A DNA stretch of 64,000 nucleotides from Arenicola marina (taxonomy: Eukaryota > Annelida > Polychaeta > Arenicolidae), in contig OZ025263.1 in assembly GCA_964019135.1 (NCBI GenBank), forward strand, positions 20,189,123-20,253,122, in the 5' to 3' direction. Of this stretch, positions 42,347-52,700 are shown one piece after another. The notes beneath the pieces are model-generated. The model did not search any database. It was not told the DNA's origin and saw nothing but the letters and a program-made list of their open reading frames with translations. Every line of letters begins with the position of its first letter. Position 1 is the first letter of the stretch. A program made the translations under genes and the position numbers.

Positions 42347-42490
42347 CCCTGGTGTAGCGGTTAGCGCTGATCAATAAGTGCTGGTTTCGAATCCCGGATC
42401 TGGGGCGCGTTCCATTTCATCAATTCTTCGCCGAATTTTTAGCCTTCGTGCACGCAAAAGCGGCCCAAAGCACTAACATTTCTGTAATCT
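42347..42490 (+). mobile_element. tRNA-derived SINE family A, copy 4
   Basis: GCCTCCCTGGTGTAGCGGTT, AGCGCTGATCAATAAGTGCT and GGTTTCGAATCCCGGATCTG give A box and box B. The body ends TTCGTGCACGCAAAAGCGGC then CCAAAGCACTAACATTTC. It is one of the better preserved copies. Confidence 0.8.
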
Positions 42491-42787
42491 GTACTCCTGG
42501 TTATAATGTTAATCATGGCGTGTCTTGCCAGTGTGACAGCGGCCGCCCGATGGCCCAGGAGTCAGCGGTGTAATGGTATGCCGCCAGGTGCGGGCTGAAT
42601 GGGGCATGTGTGGTGTGATGGTCAGATGTAGGCCGGCAATATGGAGGCAGGCTGTAGGCTGCAGACATGCCGTATTATAGACATGCTGTAGGCTGTAGAC
42701 AATGTGAGGCGGGTTCTTGGTCTAGCTTAGCGTGGACAGGTTTTAGACCAGGCAGGCTTTATCTGGCTTTAGGTCAATTATAGATTA

Positions 42788-43517
42788 TAGGCCCTATACT
42801 GTAAGCCGGCCCTATACTGTAGGCCGGCCATATACTGTAGGCCAGCCATATAATGTAGGCCGGCCATATGCTGTAGGCAGGCATGCCCTATACTGTAGGC
42901 AGGCAGGCCATATACTGTAGGCAGGCCCTATACTGTAGGCCGGCCATATACTGTAGGCCAGCCATATAATGTAGGCCGGCCATATGCTGTAGGCAGGCAT
43001 GCCCTATACTGTAAACAGGCCCTATACTGTAGGCAGGCAAGCCATATACTGTAGGCAGGCCATATACTGTAGGCCGACAATATACTGTAGGCATGCCGGC
43101 CCTATACCGTAGGCAGGCCCTATACTGTAGGCCGGCCCTATACGGTAGGCTGGCCCTATACTGTAGGCAGGCCCTATCCGGTAGGCTGGCCCTATACTGT
43201 AGGCTGGCCCTATACCGTAGGCTGGCCCTATACTGTAGGCTGGCCCTATACTGTAGGCAGGCCCTATACTGTAGGCAGGCCCTATCCGGTAGGCTGGCCC
43301 TATACTGTAGGCTGGCCCGATACTGTAGGCAGGCCCTATACTGTATTCAGGCCATATACGGTAGGCTGGCCCTATTCTGTAGGCAGGCCCTATCCGGTAG
43401 GCTGGCCCTATACTGTAGGCCGGCCCTATACGGTAGGCAGGCCCTATACTGTAGGCAGGCCCTATACTGTAGGCAGGCCCTATACTGTAGGCAGGCCCTA
43501 TACTGTAGGCTGGCCCG
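42788..43517. repeat. 19/20-bp minisatellite CCCTATACTGTAGGCAGG (about 37 units)
   Basis: The unit CCCTATACTGTAGGCAGG plus C varies by G/C swaps (GGCCGG, GGCTGG), ATACGG and a rare CATATA start. A ~125-bp higher-order block (42805-42900 and 42930-43010) is repeated at the left end. The Leu/Tyr/Arg/Ala frame at 43093-43536 is only repeat. Confidence 0.95.
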
Positions 43518-43889
43518 TTTTACGACAGTGGAGTGAGATGCAGATTGCCATGGTACCAGTCACACGCCCTGTCCTCCAATGCCTCTGGGTGCTGTGGGCA
43601 TTGCGTGTCGACGGTCTGTGGGCCGGAAATTAGTCAGGCGAGGGCAATACCCCCCTCCCCGCGGAGTGGCTACTCCATATGCACCCTAGTTTCTGTTATA
43701 CCCCGCATCCCCTTCCTCCTTCCTGTGTCCGCAGCAACAATCGCCCGACCTTCCCTCTGTGGCCTGTTTGTGCTTCCCATTTATAGCTTCCCAAATGGTT
43801 CCTGACAAGTACCTAATTATAGCTGCGGGAATTGTTCCTGGTATTGATCTGTCGGCTCCCGTTTGGGGTTTGGTCTATTATTGTCATCT

Positions 43890-43945
43890 GTTAGAAGACC
43901 AGCGTAGCGGCCAGTGCATGTGGGTTCGAATCCCACTTGTGCAAA
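43890..43945 (+). mobile_element. tRNA-like fragment (box B only)
   Basis: GTGGGTTCGAATCCCACTTG is a near-perfect T-arm with box B, but no A box or acceptor stem is seen upstream. A SINE remnant is the likeliest origin. Confidence 0.4.
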
Positions 43946-44262
43946 TATCTATGCTGCGAAGGGCAAACGTCCCGTATTCCGTCTTGGAATGAAGTAGCGG
44001 GTTGTGCACGTGATGAGCATGATTGTCAAGAATTTACTCAAACCAACAAACCCACCCTTCGTCCCTGTTCCCTTGCCCATAGTGCCACAGGGAGTGGTAC
44101 GGCCCCGTGTTTCGCGCAGTACGGTTAGGCTCCCAATGCTTTCCGGGGTCATGCCGTGGGCTTGTGGGGGGTAGCCTGTCCTGAAAGCCTCTAGTCCTGC
44201 CTTCCCATGTCTTCGCACTGCCTCCATTCACTCTAATGTGTATGTCTTGTCGCCTGTTGCAG

Positions 44263-44363
44263 TATTACCAGCGGTCGTGGACCGGCTCGGCGACAACAAG
44301 GACCCGGTCAGAGAGGCCGCCCAAGACGTCCTGCAGAAACTGATGGTCGCTTCGTCTGCTCAG
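44263..44363 (+). CDS. CLASP: CLASP exon 4 (TOG1)
   Basis: 101 nt, phase 1 to 0: (G)TA TTA CCA..., VLPAVVDRLGDNKDPVREAA then QDVLQKLMVASSAQ. It matches VLPSLIDRLGDAKDSVREQD of human CLASP, including the LGD.KD.VRE intra-HEAT loop that contacts tubulin in TOG domains. Borders CTGTTGCAG|TATTAC and GCTCAG|GTAACG. The donor lies 12 bases before a G-run. Confidence 0.95.
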
Positions 44364-44574
44364 GTAACGTGGGGGTGGGGGGGAGGGGGGGGGGGTGGCG
44401 GTTGGGTAGAAGGAAGTCAGACAGGCTTCTCGGCAGGTGTTTCTCAGCACAAGTATTAATGGTGATAGCCGACGGGTTCTACTAATAAATAATACTTACC
44501 CTGTTGGCTTAAACTCTTGATTGAAAAAACTTGCAGTTTTTATATTTACTGATTAATATTTCAGTGCGCTTGCT

Positions 44575-44690
44575 TTTGTTGATTGACCTTTGAGCGTGTT
44601 TCTGTTGATTGACCTTTGAGCGTGTTTCTGTTGATTGACCTTTGACCATGTTTCTGTTGATTGATCTTTGAGCGTGTTTCTGTTGACTTG
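44575..44690. repeat. 27-bp tandem repeat before CLASP exon 5 (about 4.5 units)
   Basis: GTTGATTGACCTTTGAGCGT then GTTTCT repeats up to the acceptor (TGTTGACTTGCAG). The polypyrimidine tract and a TTGAC/TGAC branch-like word of exon 5 thus derive from the repeat. Chance minus-strand frames (INRNTLKGQS...) come from it. Confidence 0.9.
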
Positions 44691-44693
44691 CAG

Positions 44694-44785
44694 TACGTCT
44701 TTGAGCGGATGATGAACGCATTCTCCCACAAGTTGTGGCGAGTCCGAGAAGAACTCTGTACCTGTCTCCATAAAACTATCAACAG
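44694..44785 (+). CDS. CLASP: CLASP exon 5 (TOG1)
   Basis: 92 nt, phase 0 to 2: YVFERMMNAFSHKLWRVREE then LCTCLHKTIN. It aligns with YVWDRMLGGFKHKNFRTREG of human CLASP. Donor CAACAG|GTAACT. The split codon AG|T gives Ser with the next exon. Confidence 0.93.
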
Positions 44786-45311
44786 GTAACTGTGCCGTAC
44801 TTGGTACCCGAGACAGCATCAGTGATATAACATTGTATTTGTTCATACAGCTGTTTACATGCCTGTATTCCCTAAGCTTTTGGTTATATCTTACGGCAAT
44901 GTAATATATTACGTAATTTACGTAGCACTGAGTCAAACCATTCCTACTAGTATCGGCCAGAAGGATCACCCCTTCAGTCGAAGAGGTTGATTGGCTGACT
45001 CAAGATTGGGAGATCGTAAATTAAGACTACCGCTGGGGACCAAACCGACCCCCGCCTTTATATAAATATTGGTCAGCATTAGAATTGTGTACTGTTTCAT
45101 TAAATAATTACCATGTCTTGCAAGTGACGTTGAACAGTTTATCTGATTGCATTTGTGCACACTTGTGGGACTTCCGGCGTCTGTTCTCACTGGCGTTGCC
45201 AATGGCGGCCATAGGGTCACGAGTTGCCCATGGGAGCGGCTGAAATATCGCATCAATCACAATATTGTTTTTGGCATAACGAATGCATCTTTCTTTTCTT
45301 TTAAATTTCAG

Positions 45312-45387
45312 TTTCGGAGGGAAGAGCCTGGCTTTATCAAAAATAGTACCTGTTTTAGTTAAATTATTGGAAGACCAAAGTATTCCA
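45312..45387 (+). CDS. CLASP: CLASP exon 6 (TOG1)
   Basis: 76 nt, phase 2 to 0: (S)FGGKSLALSKIVPVLVKLLE then DQSIP. It aligns with ...LTLSKIVPHICNLLGDPNSQ. Acceptor TTTTAAATTTCAG, donor TTCCA|GTAAGT. Confidence 0.93.
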
Positions 45388-45613
45388 GTAAGTAAAAGCT
45401 TTCTTTATATTTATTTATTTTGACTTATGTAGATGGCACCGATAGAAAGGAAAGTACATGGCTTATGACAAATATATTCACATGTTTACGATAAAATGTG
45501 TTGTAGCCCTTTAGACATATTATCTAGTGTATGAACACGTAGATGTAGAATTGAGTGATGCTAGTCATGTTATTGTTTGATTTCTGTTATGAGACCTCAT
45601 GCTTCGGTTTCAG

Positions 45614-45711
45614 GTACGAGAAGCTTCGGTGAACGCGTTAGTAGAAATATATCGTCACGTGGGTGAGCGGATGCGGGCCGACTTGGCGAAGAAAGACGTC
45701 AATGCTTCCAA
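45614..45711 (+). CDS. CLASP: CLASP exon 7 (TOG1)
   Basis: 98 nt, phase 0 to 2: VREASVNALVEIYRHVGERM then RADLAKKDVNAS. NALVEIYRHVGERxRADL is the most conserved stretch of the domain (human SLVEIYRHVGERVRADLSKK). Acceptor TCGGTTTCAG, donor TCCAA|GTAGGT. Confidence 0.95.
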
Positions 45712-45739
45712 GTAGGTCACACCCTCCGGCCCCTGGGCT

Positions 45740-45910
45740 GGTGGGGGGGGTTGGAGCTCTCAGCAGGTCGTGGGTTCGAAACCTGGCACCTGGGTCTGGG
45801 GCAGGTTTTTCATCCAACCCCGCTTCAGTCCCGGCCAGTTTCTTGGCTCAGTTTAGTCTTGAATTGTCATGTATTCAAAAGTGGCTTAAAGCGACATTTC
45901 TTAATTTTTA
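45740..45910 (+). mobile_element. tRNA-derived SINE family A, copy 5
   Basis: GGAGCTCTCAGCAGGTCGTG then GGTTCGAAACCTGGCACCTG gives box B. The body AGTTTCTTGGCTCAGTTTAG ends TCATGTATTCAAAAGTGGCT then TAAAGCGACATTTC, a diverged family tail. It lies 28 bases after the CLASP exon 7 donor. Confidence 0.65.
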
Positions 45911-45954
45911 GGACATGGTAATCATTTAAGAAAGGGACAATTGCGTGTGGCTGT

Positions 45955-46050
45955 CCCGTTAGTTTCTTTTGCAAAGAGTTGGGTGTTAGAGTGGACATGG
46001 CTCCGCTCTCCTTTCATTCTCCCATTGACGCGATATGATATAATATACAA
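45955..46050 (+). mobile_element. tRNA-derived SINE family B, copy 7, tail
   Basis: GTGGACATGGCTCCGCTCTC then CTTTCATTCTCCCATTGACG and CGATATGAT is the family B 3' end only. Confidence 0.75.
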
Positions 46051-46514
46051 CCAACCATCCCGTTGATTTGTGCACGAGGCCGTTATGATGGTTGGTTCCT
46101 CAAGACAATTCCTCGTATATGAGATAAATATGACTAGAATTTAAGATATCTTAATCTGAACTTCTCATGGTATATAATTATATGAAGAACAGTACAGGTG
46201 TGATGACTTTGGAGGAGTCATTGTGTTGATATATGTGAACATTATCTGGGGTGAAATACAGATGTGAGCATAACGTGTTGATATCTGTGTGAACATCTGT
46301 GACACATACTGAGACTGATGTTAACCTGCTCGGTGGCCTCCGATTCTGGGGAATGCGGTGACCATATTGTCTAAAGATAAATATAAGTACTCTATCGATA
46401 ACCTTCCCATAACCGTGGGCGAAGGCCCCAGTGGTAATTGTAAAGTTTCTTTTTGTATTCACCATGAGAGCCACGTGCAGTGTTGTCATGGGAACCGTGG
46501 GTTTATCATTGCAG

Positions 46515-46582
46515 AATGAACACTATACTCAGTAGGATGGACGAAGTAAAGAATTCCGGTCGAATGGTGGCCACAGCAGACG
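46515..46582 (+). CDS. CLASP: CLASP exon 8 (end of TOG1)
   Basis: 68 nt, phase 2 to 1: (AA)A ATG AAC ..., K MNTILSRMDEVKNSGRMVAT then AD. It aligns with LNVIFTKFDEVQKSGNMIQS of human CLASP, the last helix of TOG1. Acceptor TATCATTGCAG, donor GACG|GTAAGC. After this residue vertebrate CLASPs enter a Ser/Arg-rich, alternatively spliced linker. Confidence 0.92.
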
Positions 46583-47605
46583 GTAAGCTTGGCTTTGTGA
46601 TCATACAGCATACCATCTGGATGTACATTGTCGTACACGTGTATTTGTACTCCATTCCCATGGATAGCAAACACGCGGAGAATCGCTGGGGTTATTATTA
46701 TATTGTGATGTAACGTATTCTATGAGTATGTCTCTTGGGAGGTTTGGTCCTGGTCTTATGTACGAGAACGTTATGACGGCTAATGGTAACTGAGCGCGGT
46801 ATGACGAATATAAAGCTGATCTGATGATGTCGCATCTTGCCATGTTTCTTCGTTGTTGATGATAGAATTCATATTTTGGGTTTACACAGTCAGATTATAG
46901 TCATGTTCTAAATTCTTATGCTTTCGGAAAGTAAAACGAGCCTGAAATAGAAAAAAACGCCATTGATTAAGTGTTAGTTTGACCATCATAACGTGCTCCA
47001 GCAACAAACTGCTGCATGGCCAAGCACTGCATGGGTGTCTTGGGCCCTGCTTCCAGTTAGCCGTTTCGCGGTGTCCTATATGGGTGCCAATCTGGTACAT
47101 AAGGCCAGAGGATAACATGTGACACTTTACCATGCTCCAATATTGTCATGTGTTGTCTGTGGACATCCATTGACTGATTATCGGCGATGAATATGCGTCT
47201 CTCTTTCGTCTTAGAGCCTTTGATATTAGTTTCTTTGAAGACTGAATTGGTTTTATGCATCTTCTATATATATATAACATTGCTTTAATGTTATTTAAAC
47301 TACCATTGTAGTGCTATAACATGGAAGAGGGGCGTAGTAATGCATACCTTTGATGTACACTGATATACTGTGTCTTTATGTGTAAATATATCGCTGAAGT
47401 TTGTTGATGCCCTTGAATGTACAACCCGAAACGTCCATACTGAAACTGGATGTCGATGTATACATGTACTGTACTACTCTATTAATGTAATGTACTCTAG
47501 AACTCTATTAATGTTTGTGCCTGCCGACCTGAAATGCTCTTGCATGACTTGATATCGTTGAGAGTACACGCTAGACTGAGAGTCTTTCCGTGACATTCAA
47601 TGAAC

Positions 47606-47818
47606 TACTCGGCCGGTAGGTGGCGCCTTCACTGTGCCATTCTCTGAGTGACTCGGCCGGTAGATGGCGCCTTCACTGCGCCATTCTCTGAGTGACTCGG
47701 CCGGTAGATGGCGCCTTCACGGTGCCATTCTCTGAGTCACTTGGCCGGTAGATGGCGCCTTCACTTTGCCATTATCTGAGTCACTCGGCCGGTAGATGGC
47801 GCCTTCACTGTGCCACTC
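47606..47818. repeat. ~45-bp tandem repeat with CTCF-like core (five units)
   Basis: CTCGGCCGGTAGATGGCGCC, TTCACTGTGCCATTCTCTGA then GTGA repeats five times. The word GGTAG(A/G)TGGCGCC matches the CTCF core (AGATGGCGC) found in many bilaterians, and all copies point the same way as those at 37545-38600. Confidence 0.95.
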
Positions 47819-47900
47819 CATGCGTTTTTCTCCCGCTGCGCCCCCTTCTTGGAGAACGCGGTTTCGGGGTTGATTGTTGCGTTGTACCGCCGTGAAGTAG

Positions 47901-47981
47901 AAATCGTCACGGCAAGGCTCGACACAGCAAACAAAATCAAGAACAAAACAAGAAGCTGGAACCGGAGTCACACGCCAACAG
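47901..47981 (+). CDS. Candidate CLASP linker exon (weak)
   Basis: GTGAAGTAG precedes 81 nt ending in a strong donor (ACAG|GTAAGT). Entered in phase 1, as required after exon 8, it is open and leaves in phase 1: EIVTARLDTANKIKNKTRSW then NRSHTPT. The acceptor has a poor pyrimidine tract and I see no clear homology to the vertebrate linker. It could be an optional cassette or chance. Confidence 0.2.
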
Positions 47982-47999
47982 GTAAGTTCTCCTCAATAG

Positions 48000-49900
48000 G
48001 GTTTTGCACAATTATAGATGTCGTTTTACTTGATGACAGGTATTGTGGATGGAAGGTTTTATGAGTACGTGACGAATGAATGTTTGAAGAGTATGTGAGG
48101 AGTTACATAAACACGAAGAGCAGCGGGTGATTAATGAGTTGACGAGAAGTAGTTAATGAAGGACTTGGTCAGGAGTAACTGGCGAACAGTTGAAGTAGAA
48201 TAGCCATAGAATGAGTTGAGGAATATTTATTAAATGAGTGATGAAGAATACCCATTGAATGAGTTAGGTCTATAATCCATGCCCTAGGCCACGAAACTGA
48301 CTATTGTCTGTAGTGAATAGTAGGCGTGACTAATACGTGAGCTATTCTGAAACAATGGTTTGCCCTAAAATAGAACCATGACCGTGAGTTGAAGAATGGC
48401 TTTTAACTGAAGCGATGAAGAATAGTTATTACATAAGTTGATGAAGAAGAGTGATTAATCGAGTTTCAAAATGAATAGCTAGTGAACGACTGGCGAGGCA
48501 TCAGACATGCCAGTTGATGAGGAACTGATATTGATGCGGCATCAAGAAATAAACCTATAAAGTCAGCCGGCGTGTCGTGGCTTTCACTGCGCCGAACATA
48601 TAATGTTATACAAACACAGTTTGCTTCTCAAAACCCTCATGTCCTAACTTTGCCCAAAATGTATAGGTTTGCTGGTCCTCGAACAATCCTGACGAAACCT
48701 ATAATGTCGGCATAGTGAAGCCGTCTACTTGAGGTCAATTCACTCGGAATGCCAGAGTCAGAATAATTCTTCTTCTCTGTTTGCGTGTGTCCATCCAAAA
48801 TAGGACTCGTTTTTATGGATGGGACTGTGCGCTGGTCAATGTCGGCATGCGACTCACTGTCGCTGATACCTGTAGCTGGGTCCACGGTACTGAATGTTTG
48901 ATTGAGTGGTTGACCCTGAGGTGGTGAAAGGGACGTGTTTACTTGACCCTTTGAAACGGACCGCGTTTTCTCCCCTGGTTATGATGTTCTTGCCGGGCCA
49001 TGTGTGTGGGTTATCGCTATATGGGTTGGATTTCTATGCGCGTCCCACCTCTCACTTCTCGCTGTCTTTGCACAGTTCGCCATCTTGTTTGGCTATCGAG
49101 TGTTATCCTGGTCGGTCCGCCAATGGCGCCCGGAGCCCGAGGTTGGACATGATCGTCAGTGTTGTCACTGTGAAGGTAACAGGGTCAGGGTCAGGGTCGT
49201 ATGCACTTCCGCTGGAGGATTTTATGGGTACTTTTAACGATCGGATGACTGGTCATTGCGTAGATCTAGCAAGGGAGAGATATTTCGGATTTTTTTTTTA
49301 ATGAAAGTTCATGAAATGTTATTACACGATATTTAAAGGAACAACATTTTCAGAAATGAAGTTAATAGATCTGCGTGTGTAATTCGGCTCAAGGCGATGA
49401 TTGATTTAGGCAACTCACGCAACTTCTATAAACGCCACTCTTTTTGTTTATTTTATGAGTGCCTTACTGATATTATTAATATGCTATGCACTCTCATGCG
49501 TAAAGAAGTGAGTTTTCTTATCACCCCTTGCGGGTATATTCAAATTGGCTTTTATTATGAGACTGTTTTTTGTACAGTTTGAATAGATAATAGAAGGTAT
49601 CTCATTCCTGCATATATGCATGGGGACATACGTTTTATATCATATGGTGTTTTTGACTGATGACTGCCATATAGGGTTTGGTTTATTATTTCCTTTGCTC
49701 ACTGTGAGAACGTGGGAGTGCGGCTTACTGGCGCGGTGTGAAATGCTCGATATATAGTCTGTTTTCTCTTGATTGAGGCAAGCGACGCTGTCATTATGTG
49801 AGACAGAGGGGGGCATTTATAGTGCCGTGAAAACTGAGTGATAAAGTTGGCAGTTTGTGTCGGCCTGATGGCAGGATATCAGTGGGCGTGGGGCTGGTTT
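48000..49900. other. Single-copy stretch, no recognised feature
   Basis: At 48100-48530 the words GATGAAGAATA and GTTGATGAAGAA recur loosely (GA-rich, ATGAGTTGA), suggesting a very old tandem array. No exon is seen. Confidence 0.35.
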
Positions 49901-50283
49901 TGATGAGGGGGTGGGGGTGGGGGGTTACGGGTTATATCTACCGCTGTGCCTCTCCCGCCTCCCACCGCTACCCCTTTCTCCCCCTTTCTCCCCCTTTCTC
50001 CGTCGTCCCCAACACGTTGCTCTGTGATGCGCGATGTGTGGCAGGATAGGTTCGCTGGGGCTTGCAGTGCGAACGCTGTAGTTAAACAAAAACACAGCAA
50101 AAGGCATTTAAAAGGCCCAAAGAGACATTTGATATGATTGATTGTGTGCAACAACCAAAAAAGAGAATTGCCTGACAGTTTATATTGATATGCCATGTCG
50201 TTTCACAAGCGGCGTTTGACGCGGGTTAAACAGGTGCTAATGGCGGTTTTACGTTTACGGGCCTTCAATGTTTCTTTACGAAC

Positions 50284-50465
50284 GTGTGGCCTGATTGGAA
50301 GGGACATTGTGGTTGTGCGTGTTTTCCTGCTTTCATTGCCGTTATAATACTGGCAGTGGCTCGGGTGGCTCTTGGTGTGGCATGATTGGAAGGGACATTG
50401 TAGTTGTGCGTGTTTTCCTGCTTTCATTGCCGTTACAATACTGGCAGTGGCTCGGGTGGCTCTTG
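50284..50465. repeat. 91-bp tandem duplication
   Basis: GATTGGAAGGGACATTGT(G/A), GTTGTGCGTGTTTTCCTGCT, TTCATTGCCGTTA(T/C)AATAC and TGGCAGTGGCTCGGGTGGCT occur twice with about three differences. Confidence 0.95.
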
Positions 50466-50669
50466 CATGCCGTCTAAGAAACTTAAATACAACATAGTGG
50501 TAAGACCGAGTTTTTGGCACTTTAGAAAGAGATTGGAAGGGGGGTTGGGTCGGGGGTAATTCATTTAACGGAAGAACTTGTTGGAATAGGGTGGGCAGGT
50601 CCGGCTGGGCGGGGGTTAAGGTCCTATTCAACTTGTTAAACATGACGATGTCCATATAAGGGAAATAAG

Positions 50670-50830
50670 GCGCTCACCCGCAACACCGCCAGCCACACCG
50701 CTGGGTCCCCCACCAACACCCCAACCCCGCCAGCCACCCCACTAGGTCCCCCACGAACCCCCAGCCCACCATCCGCCCCGCTGGGTCCCCCCCCCCCCCG
50801 CCAGCCACCCCGCTAGATCCCCACCAACAG
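50670..50830. repeat. C-rich minisatellite, ~45-bp unit (3.5 copies)
   Basis: CCGCCAGCCACCCCGCTGGG then TCCCCCACCAACACCCC recurs with CTAGGT/CTGGGT variants and one C-run. Confidence 0.8.
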
Positions 50831-51796
50831 TAACTATCGGTTTGGACTATACTGATCGCTCAGTGCATGGCAAACGGTCTCTTGTACTTTTACCACTTGA
50901 AAAATGACGGCATTTGATGTAAATGTGCTCACGCTATTTGGCCTGCTAAATTTGATTGGTATATTAAAAATGTTTGATGCATTTTATGGGACTTGCCTTA
51001 CAATTATGTAAGGTATAAAATATAAACGATATAGCTATAAAATATAAACAATATAACCTGATCTTCCATAGAATATTACATGTGCAGTCTCGCCATTTTT
51101 TCCCTATAAACAATTGCGTGTTTGAGTTATTCATGCCGACAGTTTGCTGGAGATGACCTTGGAATGTAAATGGTAGCGTGAGGCGACGCTAGCGTGGAGT
51201 GGTCGCTGCTTGAGGCGCAGGTTAACACCAGACCGGAAGTTACCCACGTGGTTCGCCATGGTGGAGGGACTTGCTTTCAAAGGCGCCTGACCCCGCCTTG
51301 AGTACCTATTAGTTTGATGTATCGCGCAGTGCGGCGATATTTCTTGGGCTGTTCGTGGAGTTTCGGGAGGGTGGGGGTGGGGTGGGTGTGAGGGTTAGTG
51401 TGAAGTAATAATCTCCAAAAACCCAGTAATTACCTGCAAAGGTGTGTTTAAGTGACGAAGATGCCAGCGGGACTTGGAGGTCAAACACAACGTATTTAAT
51501 GTAGAGATGTCTTTCTCCCTCCCCTCTGACGCTTCCCAAACATCCCACCCCCCTCTCCCACTCCACTCTCTTGTTTCAGCCCCACCTCCCCCTACCCCTC
51601 AATAGCCCCTCCCACCGTCCCCACAAACTCCACATTGGGACCTCAGTTCCAAGGTTAAATTCAAGGTCAATAAGGTCATTTATCACGTGCGTTGATGCAG
51701 CCCTCACGTTCAGCTGTTGTGGTCTCCGATTGTCAGGTGTTTTCTATTTGGATATTATATGAGGACTCAATGCTCTCAATACTACTAATTATAGTA

Positions 51797-51885
51797 GGGA
51801 TCCTCCTTGGCTCAGTTGGTAAGCAGTTCCCAATTTAGCCTTCATGTGCAGAAAAGCGGCCTAAAAGACCAAGACTTTATTTTCA
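51797..51885 (+). mobile_element. tRNA-derived SINE family A, copy 6, internal deletion
   Basis: GATCCTCCTTGGCTCAGTTG then GTAAGCAG is an A box (GGCTCAGTTGGTAAG). It jumps directly to TTTAGCCTTCATGTGCAGAA then AAGCGGCCTAAAAGACC, the family tail; box B is deleted. Confidence 0.75.
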
Positions 51886-52279
51886 ATTTGTGTGATCTCC
51901 GAATGTGTTGTCTGTTGATGGTCGCTGGCCTGCGAAGCGGTGTCAATGTTCATAACTACATAAAGCACATACCCGTATTATTAGTTCTGAGTAAAAAATT
52001 AACTGTCTGAAGTCAGTCAGCCACAACACAACGACACTTTTTAATCCTCTTATATGATAAGAGCAGTATGTCAGCGTGTGACTTTAACGCACTTCCTGTA
52101 CAATTTAATGTCGTGCAGAATTTAGTGCGTGTCGATTTAATATCTGACAGGTCTGGGCCACTTCCCCCTGGTGAACGACCGCGATCAGAAATCTGAGGTT
52201 CCTGGGAAAATACCCGCCTATAAATGCCTTCTATACATTCTAGGGCATGTTATACGACGGGCAGGCATAGTGTTTTCCG

Positions 52280-52365
52280 GTGCGGTGTAAAGCCCAAGGG
52301 ATGAGCGAGGCGCATGCATCATGTGTGCACAAACATGGTCCGAAACACTGTTCTCGGATTCGTCT
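52280..52365 (+). mobile_element. SINE family A tail remnant
   Basis: CATCATGTGTGCACAAACAT then GGTCCGAAACACTG is a diverged family A 3' end. Confidence 0.5.
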
Positions 52366-52509
52366 TCTTCATAACTGCGTCGTAGTTACGATGTTAAACA
52401 TTTGGATGTTTGTGGTTTTGGTGAAAGTGAGTTTGCCCAACACGACCTGTGAGGACAGAAAAGGTATGTATAAAAGGCCTTCATGTAATTAGACTGGTAA
52501 TTTCCCGCG

Positions 52510-52700
52510 ATGAGAGATCCTCCCTAGCTCAGTTGGTAAGCGGACTGAGCTGCAGATCAGCAGCATGCGGGTTCGCGCCCTGGCGCCTGTATCTAGGGCA
52601 CGTTGCCTCCAACCCCAAGTCATGGCCCCGGGCGGTGTCCTGGCCCGATGTAGCCTTTATGTGCACACAAGTGGCCCGAAACACCGACATTTCATTTCCC
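52510..52700 (+). mobile_element. tRNA-derived SINE family A, copy 7 (complete)
   Basis: GATCCTCCCTAGCTCAGTTG, GTAAGCGGACTGAGCTGCAG, ATCAGCAGCATGCGGGTTCG, CGCCCTGGCGCC give a whole tRNA-like head with A box TAGCTCAGTTGGTAAGC and box B GGGTTCGCGCC. The body runs to TAGCCTTTATGTGCACACAA then GTGGCCCGAAACACCGACAT. It is the best model of the family. Confidence 0.85.

Larger units (their letters stand above)
29395..44262 (+). other. CLASP intron of 14.9 kb packed with repeats
   Basis: The donor GTAAGT and acceptor CGCCTGTTGCAG are joined by the phase of exons 3 and 4. Inside are SINE copies (30226, 30985, 34058, 34986, 39605, 41655, 42347), minisatellites (32335, 34616, 37545, 42788), an 85-bp duplication (33826), and long G- or C-runs. 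No further coding exon is recognised. Confidence 0.85.

Noticed and set aside
43093-43536. Leu/Tyr/Arg/Ala repeat frame
   Set aside because: Translation of the 19/20-bp minisatellite.
52510-52590. Possible functional tRNA gene
   Set aside because: A and B boxes are present but the acceptor stem does not close and a SINE body follows; same for the tRNA-like words at 34986, 41655, 42347 and 63380.
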